Source: Myxococcales bacterium UBA1660
GTDB taxonomy: Bacteria; Myxococcota_A; Polyangia; Polyangiales; Houyiibacteriaceae
DNA length: 64,000 bases
NCBI GenBank assembly: GCA_002320815.1
Contig: DCLA01000076.1
Span: forward strand, 1 to 64,000
Direction of reading: 5' to 3'
Shown in pieces: positions 1 through 7,739 of the stretch (the stretch's first letter is position 1; the number at the start of each line of letters is the position of its first letter). The translations under genes were made by a program, and so were the position numbers. The notes below the pieces were generated by a model. That model was not told where the DNA came from and did no database searches. It was given only the letters and a program-made list of their open reading frames with translations.

Positions 1-376
1 CCAGACTGCTCCACCCCGCGTCGAGTGGATGGGGACTATACCTGTGGATGGATGACGCGCAAGCTCGAGCGTGTCGATTTCGACAAAAACTTTCGCTCTC
101 GTGGGGGCATCGGGGCTTCGGGGCCACTTCCGGCGCGGAGGGGGCGAGTGGGCTGACAGGTTCGCCCCGCGGAGTTCGAAGTGGGGGGCGTGGGGACGGA
201 TCGAGGGGGCGGACGGGGCGGATGCTCTACCGCGTGCAGAGCGGGGCTGCGGAGAGCCCGGCGCGTGAACGGCGCTCATCGTGCACCGTGCGAGACTCGT
301 AAGTGCGCGGGCCGGGAGCGGGGGCTAGGGTGGGCTCGCTTTCGAAGCGCACCACCACCGGTCGCTCTCGAGACAC
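1..376. other. Left-end stretch with no recognisable gene
   Basis: I see no convincing coding region here. The open frames present are short, Arg/Gly-rich and typical of GC-rich non-coding DNA. No RNA gene was recognised. The stretch ends in the hairpin at 377-412. A gene left of the window could end here, but nothing in the sequence shows it. Confidence 0.5.
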
Positions 377-412
377 AACGGGCACCCGACCTGGGGAGGG
401 CGGGTGCCCGTT
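377..412. terminator. 12-bp perfect hairpin, probable terminator
   Basis: A perfect 12-bp inverted repeat (377-388 pairing with 401-412) encloses a 12-nt loop and is followed on the + strand by a T-containing stretch. It lies 99 bp downstream of the minus-strand DUF2141 gene and could end that transcript, or one entering from the left. No T tract follows on either strand, so the call rests on stem strength. Confidence 0.5.
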
Positions 413-510
413 CCTAATTCTGGGCACGGATGTTCGGCGGAGTCCGTGGGACGGGGGGCCGGAAGGTGCCTAGGGGTAGGGCGCGAAGGGTCGCGGGGCG
501 ACCCTTCCGG

Positions 511-987
511 TCAGTAGCGCATGCGGCTGGTGAAGCGGGCTTCGTTGCCGTCGAACTGGACGGCGGCCTGGTCGAAGTCGGGGGCGCTCATGCGGTCGTG
601 CTCGTCGCGGCTGATGGCGAAGCCCTCCTGGGGGAGGCCGATGAGGCTCTTGTCCATCTCGCGGTCGTTGTCGGCGTCATGGAGCGCGGCCATGGCGTAG
701 GTGCCGGCGGGGACGCGGCGGAAGACGCAGGCGACCTGGCGGCGCGAGGCGCGGGCGCTCGACCGACGGTACGCGCGGGCTCGGTTCAGCCAGTCGCGAT
801 CGTTGCGGTACAGCGCGCAGCGGATGCTGCCGCCTTCGTCAGGGTCCACGCCGAGGAGGACCCAGCGGAGTTCGCCACCTTCGGTGGCCTGGCCCTCGGC
901 ATCGTCGATGCTGGTGCCGGGGGCGAAGGCGCCCGCGAAGAGGCCGATGGCGGCGAGGAGGAAGGGGAGTGCGGGGCGGAGCTTCAT
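511..987 (-). CDS. DUF2141-domain secreted protein
   Basis: A 158-residue protein that starts MKLRPALPF with a hydrophobic signal peptide (residues about 1-24), so it is probably exported. The rest matches the DUF2141 pattern. A small beta-rich domain carries a conserved VPAGTYAMAALHDADND stretch near residue 95, followed by IGLPQEGFAIS, where this family typically has a G-(I/L)-P-x-EG-(Y/F)-(G/A)-(F/I)-S block. The role of the family is unknown. The chosen ATG places the signal peptide at the N terminus. No good Shine-Dalgarno sequence is visible. Longer upstream frames are Arg-rich and non-homologous. It stands alone downstream of the wax ester synthase on the same strand, 231 bp away. Confidence 0.75.
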   Translation of the reverse strand: MKLRPALPFLLAAIGLFAGAFAPGTSIDDAEGQATEGGELRWVLLGVDPDEGGSIRCALYRNDRDWLNRARAYRRSSARASRRQVACVFRRVPAGTYAMAALHDADNDREMDKSLIGLPQEGFAISRDEHDRMSAPDFDQAAVQFDGNEARFTSRMRY

Positions 988-1217
988 GCCGTCATGAAGT
1001 TGCAACCGGTGTGCCGGAAGGGGCTGGCACGGCCGTGCCAAGGGCCGATCCCGACGATCGGCGGTTTGGGCGTGGCGCTTTGCGCCGATCGTGACGGGGG
1101 TCTGGCGGAGGTGCCCCGGGGCGGGATCGACGCGCGAGACGGGCTCTAGGGCAAAGCGCCTCAGCGGCCGCGGCGGGTCGGTCCGGCGGGAGCCGCGCGA
1201 CACGCTCGAGCCGCGCG

Positions 1218-2618
1218 TCAGAGGCCGGCGACGTCTTCGAGCTCGACCAGGGCGTCTTCCAGGTGGTCGATGATCCGCTGGCAGCTGGGCACCGATTCGC
1301 GGCAGGCGGTGACGCCGAAGTCGAGCTGGTCGGCGTTGCTCATGACGGTGATGTTCATGGCGAAGCCATGATAGACGGCGCTCACCGGGTACATGCCGTC
1401 CAGCCGGGCGCCGTTCCAATAGGAGACCTCGCGCGGGCCGGGCACGTTGCTGATGACGGTGCTGTAGGGCGGGAAGCGGTCCCCGAGGCCCAGCGCGGCG
1501 ACGAGCAACGCCGGGGCCTGGGTGAGCTGGGTGAAGAGCTCGATCTCCCGCGGGGTCATGTCGTGGAGCAGGGACTTGCCCTGGTCCATCGAGGCCTTGG
1601 TGAGCTCGAAGCGCGCGGCCGGGTCGTCCAGGTGGGTGGCCAGGTTGGCGGTGAGGGCGCCCAGCGCGTTGCCGGCGCCGTCTTCGCTCTTGGCCTGCAG
1701 GGCCACCGGGGTCATCGCGGTGAGCGGCGCGTCCGGGAGCTCGCCCAGGGAGAGCAGGTACTTGCGCAGCGCGCCGCCGCAGACGGCCAGGAGCACGTCG
1801 TTCAAGGTGCCGCGCAAGGCCTTGGCCACCGCCTTCATGCGCGGCAGCGAGTAGGACTGGGCGACGAAGCGGCGGGCGCCGGTGACCTTGGAGGAGAAGC
1901 TGGTGACCGGGGAGCTGGCCCAGGCGGTGGTGAGCCCCTCGGCCTCACGCTGGATGCGCGAGCGGGCGTAGATGCGCAGCCGATCGAAGACGTTCTTGCT
2001 GACGCCGAAGGACTGCCGCAGCACCTCGGCCACGGCGCGCAGCTCGCGCTCACCGGGGGGCTCGGGCGGGCGCTCCGGGCGCGCGGCCATGGCCACCTGG
2101 TGGGCTTCCATGGAGAAGGGCGAGTAGCCGATGCGCGCGTCGGGATCCGGGGTGAGCATCGAGCTGGCCACGCGCATGCCGCCGGCGCCATCGATGCCCG
2201 CGTGGTGGACCTTGGCGTAGGCCGCGAACTGCCGGCCCTGCAGGCCCTCGATGAGGTGCGCCTCCCAGAGCGGGCGGTGCCGGTCGAGCAGGGTCTGGTG
2301 CAAGCGCGAGGCGAGGACGAAGAGCTCGCGGTAGCGGCCGGGCTTGGGCAGGGCCGAGTGGCGCACGTGGTAGTCCACGTCCAGCCGGTCATCGGGGACC
2401 CAGTGGTAGTCGGTGCCCAGCCGCCGCTTCTCGAGCCGATGGCCGAAGGGCCGCCGCCACTCGGTGGGCGAACGCAGGATGGCGAGCTGCTCGGCGAGGA
2501 ACTCCTGCTCGTCGGCGCCGTCGGGCAACCGGAAGAGCGCCAGGGTGCCCACGTGCATGGGGGTCTCGCGGCTCTCGGCGAGGAGGAAGGCCATGTCCAT
2601 GGGGCTGAGGCGGCTCAC
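1218..2618 (-). CDS. Wax ester synthase / diacylglycerol acyltransferase (WS/DGAT)
   Basis: A 466-residue protein, the usual length for bacterial WS/DGAT enzymes, which transfer acyl groups from acyl-CoA to fatty alcohols or diacylglycerol to make storage neutral lipids. The N terminus (SPMDMAFLLAESRETPMHVG) is the family signature start. The catalytic HHxxxDG motif is HHAGIDG at residues 138-144, preceded by the conserved PLWEAHLIEGL block. The start is GTG at 2618. It lacks a Shine-Dalgarno sequence but has a TATAAG box 8 nt upstream, suggesting a leaderless transcript. Substrate choice (wax ester or triacylglycerol) cannot be read from sequence. Confidence 0.92.
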   Translation of the reverse strand: MSRLSPMDMAFLLAESRETPMHVGTLALFRLPDGADEQEFLAEQLAILRSPTEWRRPFGHRLEKRRLGTDYHWVPDDRLDVDYHVRHSALPKPGRYRELFVLASRLHQTLLDRHRPLWEAHLIEGLQGRQFAAYAKVHHAGIDGAGGMRVASSMLTPDPDARIGYSPFSMEAHQVAMAARPERPPEPPGERELRAVAEVLRQSFGVSKNVFDRLRIYARSRIQREAEGLTTAWASSPVTSFSSKVTGARRFVAQSYSLPRMKAVAKALRGTLNDVLLAVCGGALRKYLLSLGELPDAPLTAMTPVALQAKSEDGAGNALGALTANLATHLDDPAARFELTKASMDQGKSLLHDMTPREIELFTQLTQAPALLVAALGLGDRFPPYSTVISNVPGPREVSYWNGARLDGMYPVSAVYHGFAMNITVMSNADQLDFGVTACRESVPSCQRIIDHLEDALVELEDVAGL

Positions 2619-2626
2619 GCGGGGAG

Positions 2627-2632
2627 CTTATA
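2627..2632 (-). promoter_or_regulatory. -10-like box 8 nt before the WS/DGAT start
   Basis: On the minus strand TATAAG ends 8 nt before the GTG start at 2618. No Shine-Dalgarno sequence lies in the gap and no good -35 box is visible. This spacing would place transcription initiation on or next to the start codon. It is one of several such cases in the window. Confidence 0.4.
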
Positions 2633-2683
2633 CGGTGCGAAAGGCTGTCATCCACCCCGGCGGGCGCGCTAGCGTGGCCCGCC

Positions 2684-2839
2684 ATGGACGCGCGGGTGGA
2701 GGAGCTGGAGACGCATCGGCGCGCCCTCGCCGGGCGGGGCATCGGGCACGCCGAGCGAGAAAACGCGGGCCGACCGATGATTGGGCGGCAGCCCGCGAGT
2801 CTTCTCTTCGTGAACCCCGCAACGAACCCGCGGGGATGA
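2684..2839 (+). CDS. Possible 51-residue small protein, unknown
   Basis: An ATG-initiated frame of 51 codons beginning MDARVEELETHRRALAGRG and ending directly in front of the Shine-Dalgarno sequence of the next gene. TAGCGT lies 8 nt before the ATG (2670-2675), the same arrangement as at other putative leaderless starts here. The segment ELETHRRALAGR weakly resembles LEAHRQALTGHC near the N terminus of the sigma factor two genes downstream, so it might be a decayed copy of that end. The resemblance is short and could be chance. No function is assigned. Confidence 0.3.
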   Translation: MDARVEELETHRRALAGRGIGHAERENAGRPMIGRQPASLLFVNPATNPRG

Positions 2840-2850
2840 GGAGAGAGACC

Positions 2851-3267
2851 ATGACCATCAAGTCCGCGACCCCCTATGTCTTCTTCAACGGCCGCGCGAA
2901 GGAAGCCGCCGAGTTCTACGTCGAGACCCTGGGCGCCGAGGTGAAGACCCTGCAGACCTTCGGCGAGGTGATGAGCACCTGCCCCGACGCCATGAAGGAC
3001 CGGGTGGTCCACGCCGAGATCCTGGTGGGCCAGGCGGTCCTCTTCCTGAGCGATGGCTCCGAGGAGCGGCCCTCGGCGCCCGGGTCCCACGTGTCCATCG
3101 CCCTCGACTGCGACGACGTGCCCGAGATGGAGCGACAGTTCGCGGCCCTCGCCGAGGGCGGCGAGGTGGTGCACCCCATCCACGACACCTTCTATGGCGG
3201 TAAGCTGGGCGCCATGTGCGACCGCTACGGGGTGTGCTGGATGTTCAACTGCATGAGCCCCAACTGA
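2851..3267 (+). CDS. VOC-superfamily (PhnB/glyoxalase-like) protein
   Basis: A 138-residue single-domain protein of the vicinal oxygen chelate superfamily, PhnB-like branch. The N terminus TPYVFFNGRAKEAAEFYVET is the characteristic first beta-alpha-beta unit, and GGKLGAMCDRYGVCWMFNC is the typical closing strand. Members of this branch are usually dimeric; many have no known substrate. The ATG at 2851 is preceded by a clear GAGGAGAG Shine-Dalgarno sequence. Five nucleotides after its stop comes the GTG of an ECF sigma factor. VOC or DGPF-type proteins often sit beside such sigma factors, so the two are probably co-expressed. Confidence 0.85.
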   Translation: MTIKSATPYVFFNGRAKEAAEFYVETLGAEVKTLQTFGEVMSTCPDAMKDRVVHAEILVGQAVLFLSDGSEERPSAPGSHVSIALDCDDVPEMERQFAALAEGGEVVHPIHDTFYGGKLGAMCDRYGVCWMFNCMSPN

Positions 3268-3272
3268 GCGCG

Positions 3273-4283
3273 GTGGCGGCCATCGACCCGATCGATCCCA
3301 CCGAGCCGAACGCCCCCATCGACCCGGGCGACCCGATCGGCGCCCTCGAGGCCCATCGGCAGGCGCTCACCGGCCACTGCTACCGCATGCTCGGCTCCGT
3401 CGCCGACGCCGACGACGCGGTGCAGGAGACGCTGGTGCGCGCCTGGCGCCACCGGGACCAGGTGGACGACGAGGCCGCGCTGGCGGGATGGCTGCACCGC
3501 ATCGCCACCAACGTCTGCCTGACGGCCCTGGCCCAGCGGCAGCGGCGGCTGCGCCCCATGTCCCTGGCGCCGGCGGGTACCCCCCACGACCCGCTGAGCA
3601 CGCGCCCGGCGCGCGAGTGGCTCGAGCCCATCCCCGATGCCCGGGTGATGCCGATGGCGGCGGACCCCCATGAGCGCGTCCGGGTCCGCGAGCGGGTCCG
3701 GCTGGCCTTCGTGACCGCGCTGCAGCACCTGCCGCCGAAGCAGCGGGCGGCGCTCCTGCTGGTGGAGGTCGTGGGGCTCTCCGCGGACGAGACGGCGACG
3801 ACCCTGGAGACCACGGTGCCTTCGGTGAACAGCGCGCTCCAGCGCGCCCGGGCCAAGCTGGGCGGGCTCGGCGAGGCGGCCTCCGGGGCGCCGCTGAGCG
3901 CGAGCCAGATCGGCCTGGTGGAGCGCTTCGTCAGCGCCTTCGAGGACTACGACCCGGACGAGCTCTGCGCGCTGATGCACGAGGATGCGGTGCTCTCGAT
4001 GCCGCCCTACGACCTCTGGCTCCGCGGGCGGGAGTCCCTGCGCGAGTGGTTCCGGCTCCGCGGGGGCGGCTGCGCGGGCTCGCTTCTCGTGCCCACCCGG
4101 GCGTCGGGGTCGCCGGCCTTCCTGCACTACCGGGCGGGCGACGACGGCGCCTACCACGCCTGGGCCGTCATCGTGCTGGAGCTCCGCGGCGAGCGCATCG
4201 CCGAGATGGCCAACTTCCTGGACGTGGAGTCCCTCTTCCCGGCGTTCGAGGCGCCGCTGGTGCGCACGACGCGCGACGGCTGA
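3273..4283 (+). CDS. ECF sigma factor with C-terminal SnoaL-like domain
   Basis: A 336-residue sigma-70 family protein from a GTG start 5 nt after the VOC stop codon. Sigma region 2 spans roughly residues 25-95 (CYRMLGSVADADDAVQETLV). Region 4 lies near residues 145-195 (LPPKQRAALLLVEVVGLSAD, then the helix-turn-helix). The last 120 residues form an SnoaL-like domain (MPPYDLWLRGRESLREWF), as in TIGR02960/SigX5 and related ECF groups where the extension modulates sigma activity in place of an anti-sigma factor. An in-frame ATG at 3216 would overlap the VOC gene and adds non-conserved residues, so it was not used. The 3' end runs into a 38-bp tandem repeat. Confidence 0.85.
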   Translation: MAAIDPIDPTEPNAPIDPGDPIGALEAHRQALTGHCYRMLGSVADADDAVQETLVRAWRHRDQVDDEAALAGWLHRIATNVCLTALAQRQRRLRPMSLAPAGTPHDPLSTRPAREWLEPIPDARVMPMAADPHERVRVRERVRLAFVTALQHLPPKQRAALLLVEVVGLSADETATTLETTVPSVNSALQRARAKLGGLGEAASGAPLSASQIGLVERFVSAFEDYDPDELCALMHEDAVLSMPPYDLWLRGRESLREWFRLRGGGCAGSLLVPTRASGSPAFLHYRAGDDGAYHAWAVIVLELRGERIAEMANFLDVESLFPAFEAPLVRTTRDG

Positions 4284-4380
4284 CCGCTCGACCGGCTACC
4301 GCTCGATCCCGCGACGGCTGACCGCTCGACCGGCCACCGCTCGATCCCGCGACCGCTCGACCCGCCACCGCGATCCGCGG
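4275..4380. repeat. 38-bp tandem repeat over the sigma-factor stop codon
   Basis: Two nearly identical 38-bp units (4275-4312 and 4313-4350; one mismatch) and a third shortened unit (4351-4380) fill the gap between the convergent sigma-factor and LysM/M23 genes. The first unit includes the sigma-factor stop codon, so each full copy repeats a TGA. The array ends exactly at the stop of the minus-strand neighbour. It is probably a slippage-type duplication. Confidence 0.85.
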
Positions 4381-5763
4381 CTACTCGTTGACGACCCAGC
4401 GGCTCCGCGGGTGCCGCCGCCGCCGGCCGCACTGCACGCCCTCCGGGCGCTCGTCGGGGTTCGTCCAGGTCTCCCGCGGGATGCGCGCCAGCCGCGAGGC
4501 GTGGCGCACGCCGGGGCGGAAGAGGGTGGCCGGGTCGCAGTTCTGCCCGTTCACCATCATCTCGTAGTGCACGTGGGGGCCGCGGCTGATGCCGGTGGAG
4601 CCCAGCTCGGCGAGCACCGCGCCGGCGGGGACCCGCTCGCCGGCGACGACGAAGTTCACCGAGTTGTGGGCGTACATGGTCACCATGCCGCCGGTGTGGA
4701 TCACCAGGACCATGTTCCCGTAGCCGGGGATGTCGTCGCCGGAGTAGCCCACGATGCCCGCGGCCGAGGCGCGCACGTTCCAGCCGATGTCGCCGGTGAT
4801 GTCCACGGCCTGGTGGTACCCGCCCTCGCCGGAGCCGAAGCCGCGCACGAAGCGCCCGTTGCTCACCGGCCAGCGCAGGGTGCCCGGCAGCCGGTTGGGG
4901 TTGCCGCGGGCGGCGCGGATCCAGCGGCGCTCGACCTGACCGCGCATCAGCTTGCTGGCCGCCTCCCGGGTGCCGAGCCCCAGGCGCCCGGCGAGCTGCA
5001 GCGCGCGGCGCTGGCGACCGGTGAGCTCGCGCTCTTCGCCGGTGCCCGAGCGGCCGGCGGGGATGTAGAGGCGGGCGCCCTCGCGGAGGTCCGCGGCGCC
5101 GGCTTGGTCCAACCCGTTGGCCGCCATGAGCTGCGCGACCGAGACCCGGAAGCTCCGCGCGAGATCCCAGATGGTCTCGCCCCGCTGCACCGTGTGCCGC
5201 TGCCCGCGGCTGGCGCGGGCCTCGCGCTCCTCGGGCTCCTTGACGTCGTCCTGGTCGATGCCGGGGATGATCACCGGCTGCCCCGGGCGCAGCATCCGCA
5301 CGCCCTCGTCGTCGAGCTCGTTGCGGTCCATCAGCTCGGCGATGGAGAGGTCGTAGGTGGCCGCCAGGTCCCAGAGGGTCTGGCCGTCGCCGAGGAAGTG
5401 GTAGGCGCCGTCCTCCAGCTCGGGCAGATCCTCCAGGGTGGGGATCTCCCGGCGGGTGACCTCGGCGGGCGCGGTGGCGCCGGGGATGCGCAGCACGAGC
5501 CCCTTGCTCATCCGCCGCACGTCCCGGGGGCGCATCTCGTTCTCCTCCATGATGGCGTCGACCGGGACGTCGTACGCCCGCGAGATGTCCCAGAGGGTCT
5601 GCCCCTCGGTGACCGTGTGCTCCACGAAGGGCTCCGGTTCGGGCTCCGGTTCCGGTTCGGGCTCCGGCTCGGGCGCGGTCTCGGCGGGCGAAGGCGGAGG
5701 CTCCTCGCAGCCCAGCGCGGGCAGCGAGAGGAGCAGGAGCAGCAGCGGCAGGGGTCCTCGCAC
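4381..5763 (-). CDS. LysM-M23 peptidoglycan endopeptidase lipoprotein (NlpD/EnvC type)
   Basis: A 460-residue putative lipoprotein. The signal peptide ends in a lipobox SLPALGC with Cys19. A Pro-Glu dipeptide spacer (about residues 31-45) follows, then three LysM domains (about 49-95, 121-168, 189-236, each with the GQTLWD- or GETIWD-type core). A C-terminal M23/LytM domain keeps the zinc ligands H317 and D321 (YHQAVD) and the H397-V-H399 pair. LysM binds glycan strands and M23 cleaves peptide cross-links or, when degenerate, activates amidases. All metal ligands are present, so an active peptidase is likely. The start is GTG. Confidence 0.88.
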   Translation of the reverse strand: MRGPLPLLLLLLSLPALGCEEPPPSPAETAPEPEPEPEPEPEPEPFVEHTVTEGQTLWDISRAYDVPVDAIMEENEMRPRDVRRMSKGLVLRIPGATAPAEVTRREIPTLEDLPELEDGAYHFLGDGQTLWDLAATYDLSIAELMDRNELDDEGVRMLRPGQPVIIPGIDQDDVKEPEEREARASRGQRHTVQRGETIWDLARSFRVSVAQLMAANGLDQAGAADLREGARLYIPAGRSGTGEERELTGRQRRALQLAGRLGLGTREAASKLMRGQVERRWIRAARGNPNRLPGTLRWPVSNGRFVRGFGSGEGGYHQAVDITGDIGWNVRASAAGIVGYSGDDIPGYGNMVLVIHTGGMVTMYAHNSVNFVVAGERVPAGAVLAELGSTGISRGPHVHYEMMVNGQNCDPATLFRPGVRHASRLARIPRETWTNPDERPEGVQCGRRRRHPRSRWVVNE

Positions 5764-5830
5764 GGGAGCGAGCGTGATAGCGAAATCCGGCGGCTTTGCA
5801 CGTCGGGCGGCCCCGCTCCGCGATCTGAGC

Positions 5831-5836
5831 TAGCAT
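5831..5836 (+). promoter_or_regulatory. -10-like box 8 nt before the lamin-tail lipoprotein
   Basis: TAGCAT ends 8 nt before the ATG at 5845. The gap is G/C-only and holds no Shine-Dalgarno sequence, and no convincing -35 is visible. The arrangement fits a leaderless transcript. Confidence 0.4.
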
Positions 5837-5844
5837 CGGGGCCG

Positions 5845-6933
5845 ATGCGCTTCCTTCGCTCTCTCGCGCTGCTGCTCCTGATGACCGCGGGCTGTGCGGA
5901 CGACACCGCCGTCCTCCTCGAGGTCCAATCCAGCGAGGTCTTCTACCCTTCGGAGATCGACGAGATCCGGATCCGCGCGGTGGGCATGAGCTCCGGTCGC
6001 GTGACCGACCGCCTCTTCGCGCCCGACGTGTTGCCCGCCAGCCTGGCCATCCTGCCCGGCGCCGGGTCCAACGGCGAGGGCTTGCGGATCACCGTGTGGG
6101 GCCGCTTCGAGGGCGCCGAGCGCATCAAGCGCATCGTGGAGACCCGCTTCGTCAGCGGCGAGACCGTGGAGGTCACCGTGGAACTCCGCCGCGACTGCCT
6201 GGACGTGGCCTGCGTCGGCGAGACCAACTACTGCCTCAACGGCGCCTGCGAGCAGATGAACCCCATCGAGGACATGGGGACCCCGGACATGAACGTGCCC
6301 GAGGGGGACATGGGGACCGACGACATGGGCGAGGACCCGGTGGACCTCGGTCCCGACCCCGACCTCGGGCCCGACCCCGTGGACATGACGATGCCCGACC
6401 TAGGACCGCCCACCGGGTTCACCGGGCTCATCATCAGCGAGTACGTGGAGCCCTCGTCGGGCAACCTGAAGGCCATCGAGTTCTACAACGGCACTGGCGG
6501 CCCGGTGGATCTGGGGATGTGCCAGCTCGAGCTCTACCGAAACGGGGGCGCGGTGGCCTCGCCCATCTTCATGCCCACCGGGACCCTGGCCGATGGGGGC
6601 ACCTTCGTGCTCTGCCACACGGAGCTGGCGACGGCGATGCCCGCGCTCTGTGACTCCAACGAGGGCACCCAGTTGAACCACAACGGCAACGAGGCCTACG
6701 GGCTCCGCTGCGGCGGCGAGCTGGTGGACAGCTTCGGCTCCACCGACGGCACGGTGGGAACCGAGTGGAGCGGCGGCGGCCTCTCCACCCTGGACCAGAC
6801 CCTGCGGCGCGCCTGCCCGGCCACCCCGGACACCGACCTCTCCGACGCCTTCGACCCGTCCGCGGGCTGGGTCGGTGAGCCGGCGAACACCTTCGACGGC
6901 CTCGGCGCCCGCAGCTGCCCGGCCAACCCCTGA
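5845..6933 (+). CDS. Lipoprotein with acidic repeat spacer and lamin-tail domain
   Basis: A 362-residue putative lipoprotein. The signal peptide MRFLRSLALLLLMTAGC has its lipobox Cys at residue 17. Residues about 20-130 form a first beta-rich region with a Cys pair. Residues about 145-190 are a low-complexity spacer of DMG/DLGP/DPD repeats, typical of myxobacterial surface lipoproteins. From residue 192 (FTGLIISEYVEPSSGNLKAI) to the end it matches the lamin tail domain, an Ig-like fold common in secreted bacterial proteins. No catalytic site was recognised. A surface or adhesive role is inferred only. It is divergent from the LysM/M23 gene. Confidence 0.8.
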   Translation: MRFLRSLALLLLMTAGCADDTAVLLEVQSSEVFYPSEIDEIRIRAVGMSSGRVTDRLFAPDVLPASLAILPGAGSNGEGLRITVWGRFEGAERIKRIVETRFVSGETVEVTVELRRDCLDVACVGETNYCLNGACEQMNPIEDMGTPDMNVPEGDMGTDDMGEDPVDLGPDPDLGPDPVDMTMPDLGPPTGFTGLIISEYVEPSSGNLKAIEFYNGTGGPVDLGMCQLELYRNGGAVASPIFMPTGTLADGGTFVLCHTELATAMPALCDSNEGTQLNHNGNEAYGLRCGGELVDSFGSTDGTVGTEWSGGGLSTLDQTLRRACPATPDTDLSDAFDPSAGWVGEPANTFDGLGARSCPANP

Positions 6934-7021
6934 GGTCCCCGCTCCCCAAGGCAGGTGTCCCCGGCTGGGGAGGCACGGAATTAACCATCGGCATACGCCT
7001 CGTGTTAGCCTTCCGGCCGAG

Positions 7022-7645
7022 ATGACCACCGTCACGGAGGCCGTGAAGCCCCTTCTCGACGAGGAGGACGAGTCCGCAATCGAGGACGGCGATCTGGCGC
7101 GGCTCTGCGCCAATCCGGCGGTGGCCCAGCGCTTCGCGCGCATGCTCACCAAGGCCGCCCGGGAGATCTCGCCGAACCGCGACTGGACCCCGGAGGACCT
7201 GCGCGACGTGCTGGAGACCGCGGTCCACGGGACCGGCCAGGAGACCGCCCGGGTCCTGGAGGGGCGCTACTTCCGCAAGCGCCTCCGCGAGCAGGTGAAC
7301 CTCGCGGACCGCTACGGCGACAGCTTCGCGGTGGTGGTCATCACCATGGTCAAGGGCGTGAGCGAGGGAGTCTACAGCTCGGTGCTCGACGCGGTCACCG
7401 AGCGACTGCGCCGGACGGACATGGTCTTCCTCTACCGTCGCCGCTTCGCGCTGGTGCTCCCTCGGATGCGCCCCGCCGCGCTCTCGCCGCTCATCGAGCG
7501 GGTGCGCGAGCTGGTGGCCTACGGCGCCGGCGACGAGGCCCTCGAGCGCATCGACTCGCTCTGCTACCCGACCGAGGAGCTCGCGGAGAACCTCGACGTG
7601 CTCGACTGGGCCGAAGACCGCCTCCGCGACATCCCGCTGAGCTGA
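7022..7645 (+). CDS. Degenerate GGDEF-like protein
   Basis: A 207-residue cytoplasmic protein. From about residue 80 (EGRYFRKRLREQVNLADRYG) to residue 165 the spacing of helices and strands follows a GGDEF domain, including LRRTDMVFLYRRRFALVLPR. There the active-site GGDEF loop is replaced by RRR-F, one residue shorter and with no acidic metal ligands. Diguanylate cyclase activity is therefore not expected. A binding or scaffold role is possible. It has no signal peptide or membrane segment. The next gene downstream, in the same direction, has its own apparent promoter. Homology is inferred from pattern, not from a search. Confidence 0.55.
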   Translation: MTTVTEAVKPLLDEEDESAIEDGDLARLCANPAVAQRFARMLTKAAREISPNRDWTPEDLRDVLETAVHGTGQETARVLEGRYFRKRLREQVNLADRYGDSFAVVVITMVKGVSEGVYSSVLDAVTERLRRTDMVFLYRRRFALVLPRMRPAALSPLIERVRELVAYGAGDEALERIDSLCYPTEELAENLDVLDWAEDRLRDIPLS

Positions 7646-7701
7646 GCCCGGCGGAGACGCCCGCCGCGGAGGGCCTGCGGCAGCTGGTCTCCGGCGCCCG
7701 G

Positions 7702-7730
7702 TTGGTCGCGGCGACCGCGGCTGCTAGAGT
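7702..7730 (+). promoter_or_regulatory. Sigma-70-type promoter, near-leaderless
   Basis: TTGGTC (7702-7707), a 17-bp spacer and TAGAGT (7725-7730). The TTG start of the next gene lies 9 nt after the -10 box, so the transcript would begin about 3 nt before the start codon. Confidence 0.45.
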
Positions 7731-7739
7731 CGCCGCGCC

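Noticed and set aside
3985..6933. A + strand frame of 982 codons running through the LysM/M23 gene into the lamin-tail lipoprotein
   Set aside because: Only the part from 5845 is coding. The earlier part is antisense to, or out of frame with, the sigma factor and the M23 gene.
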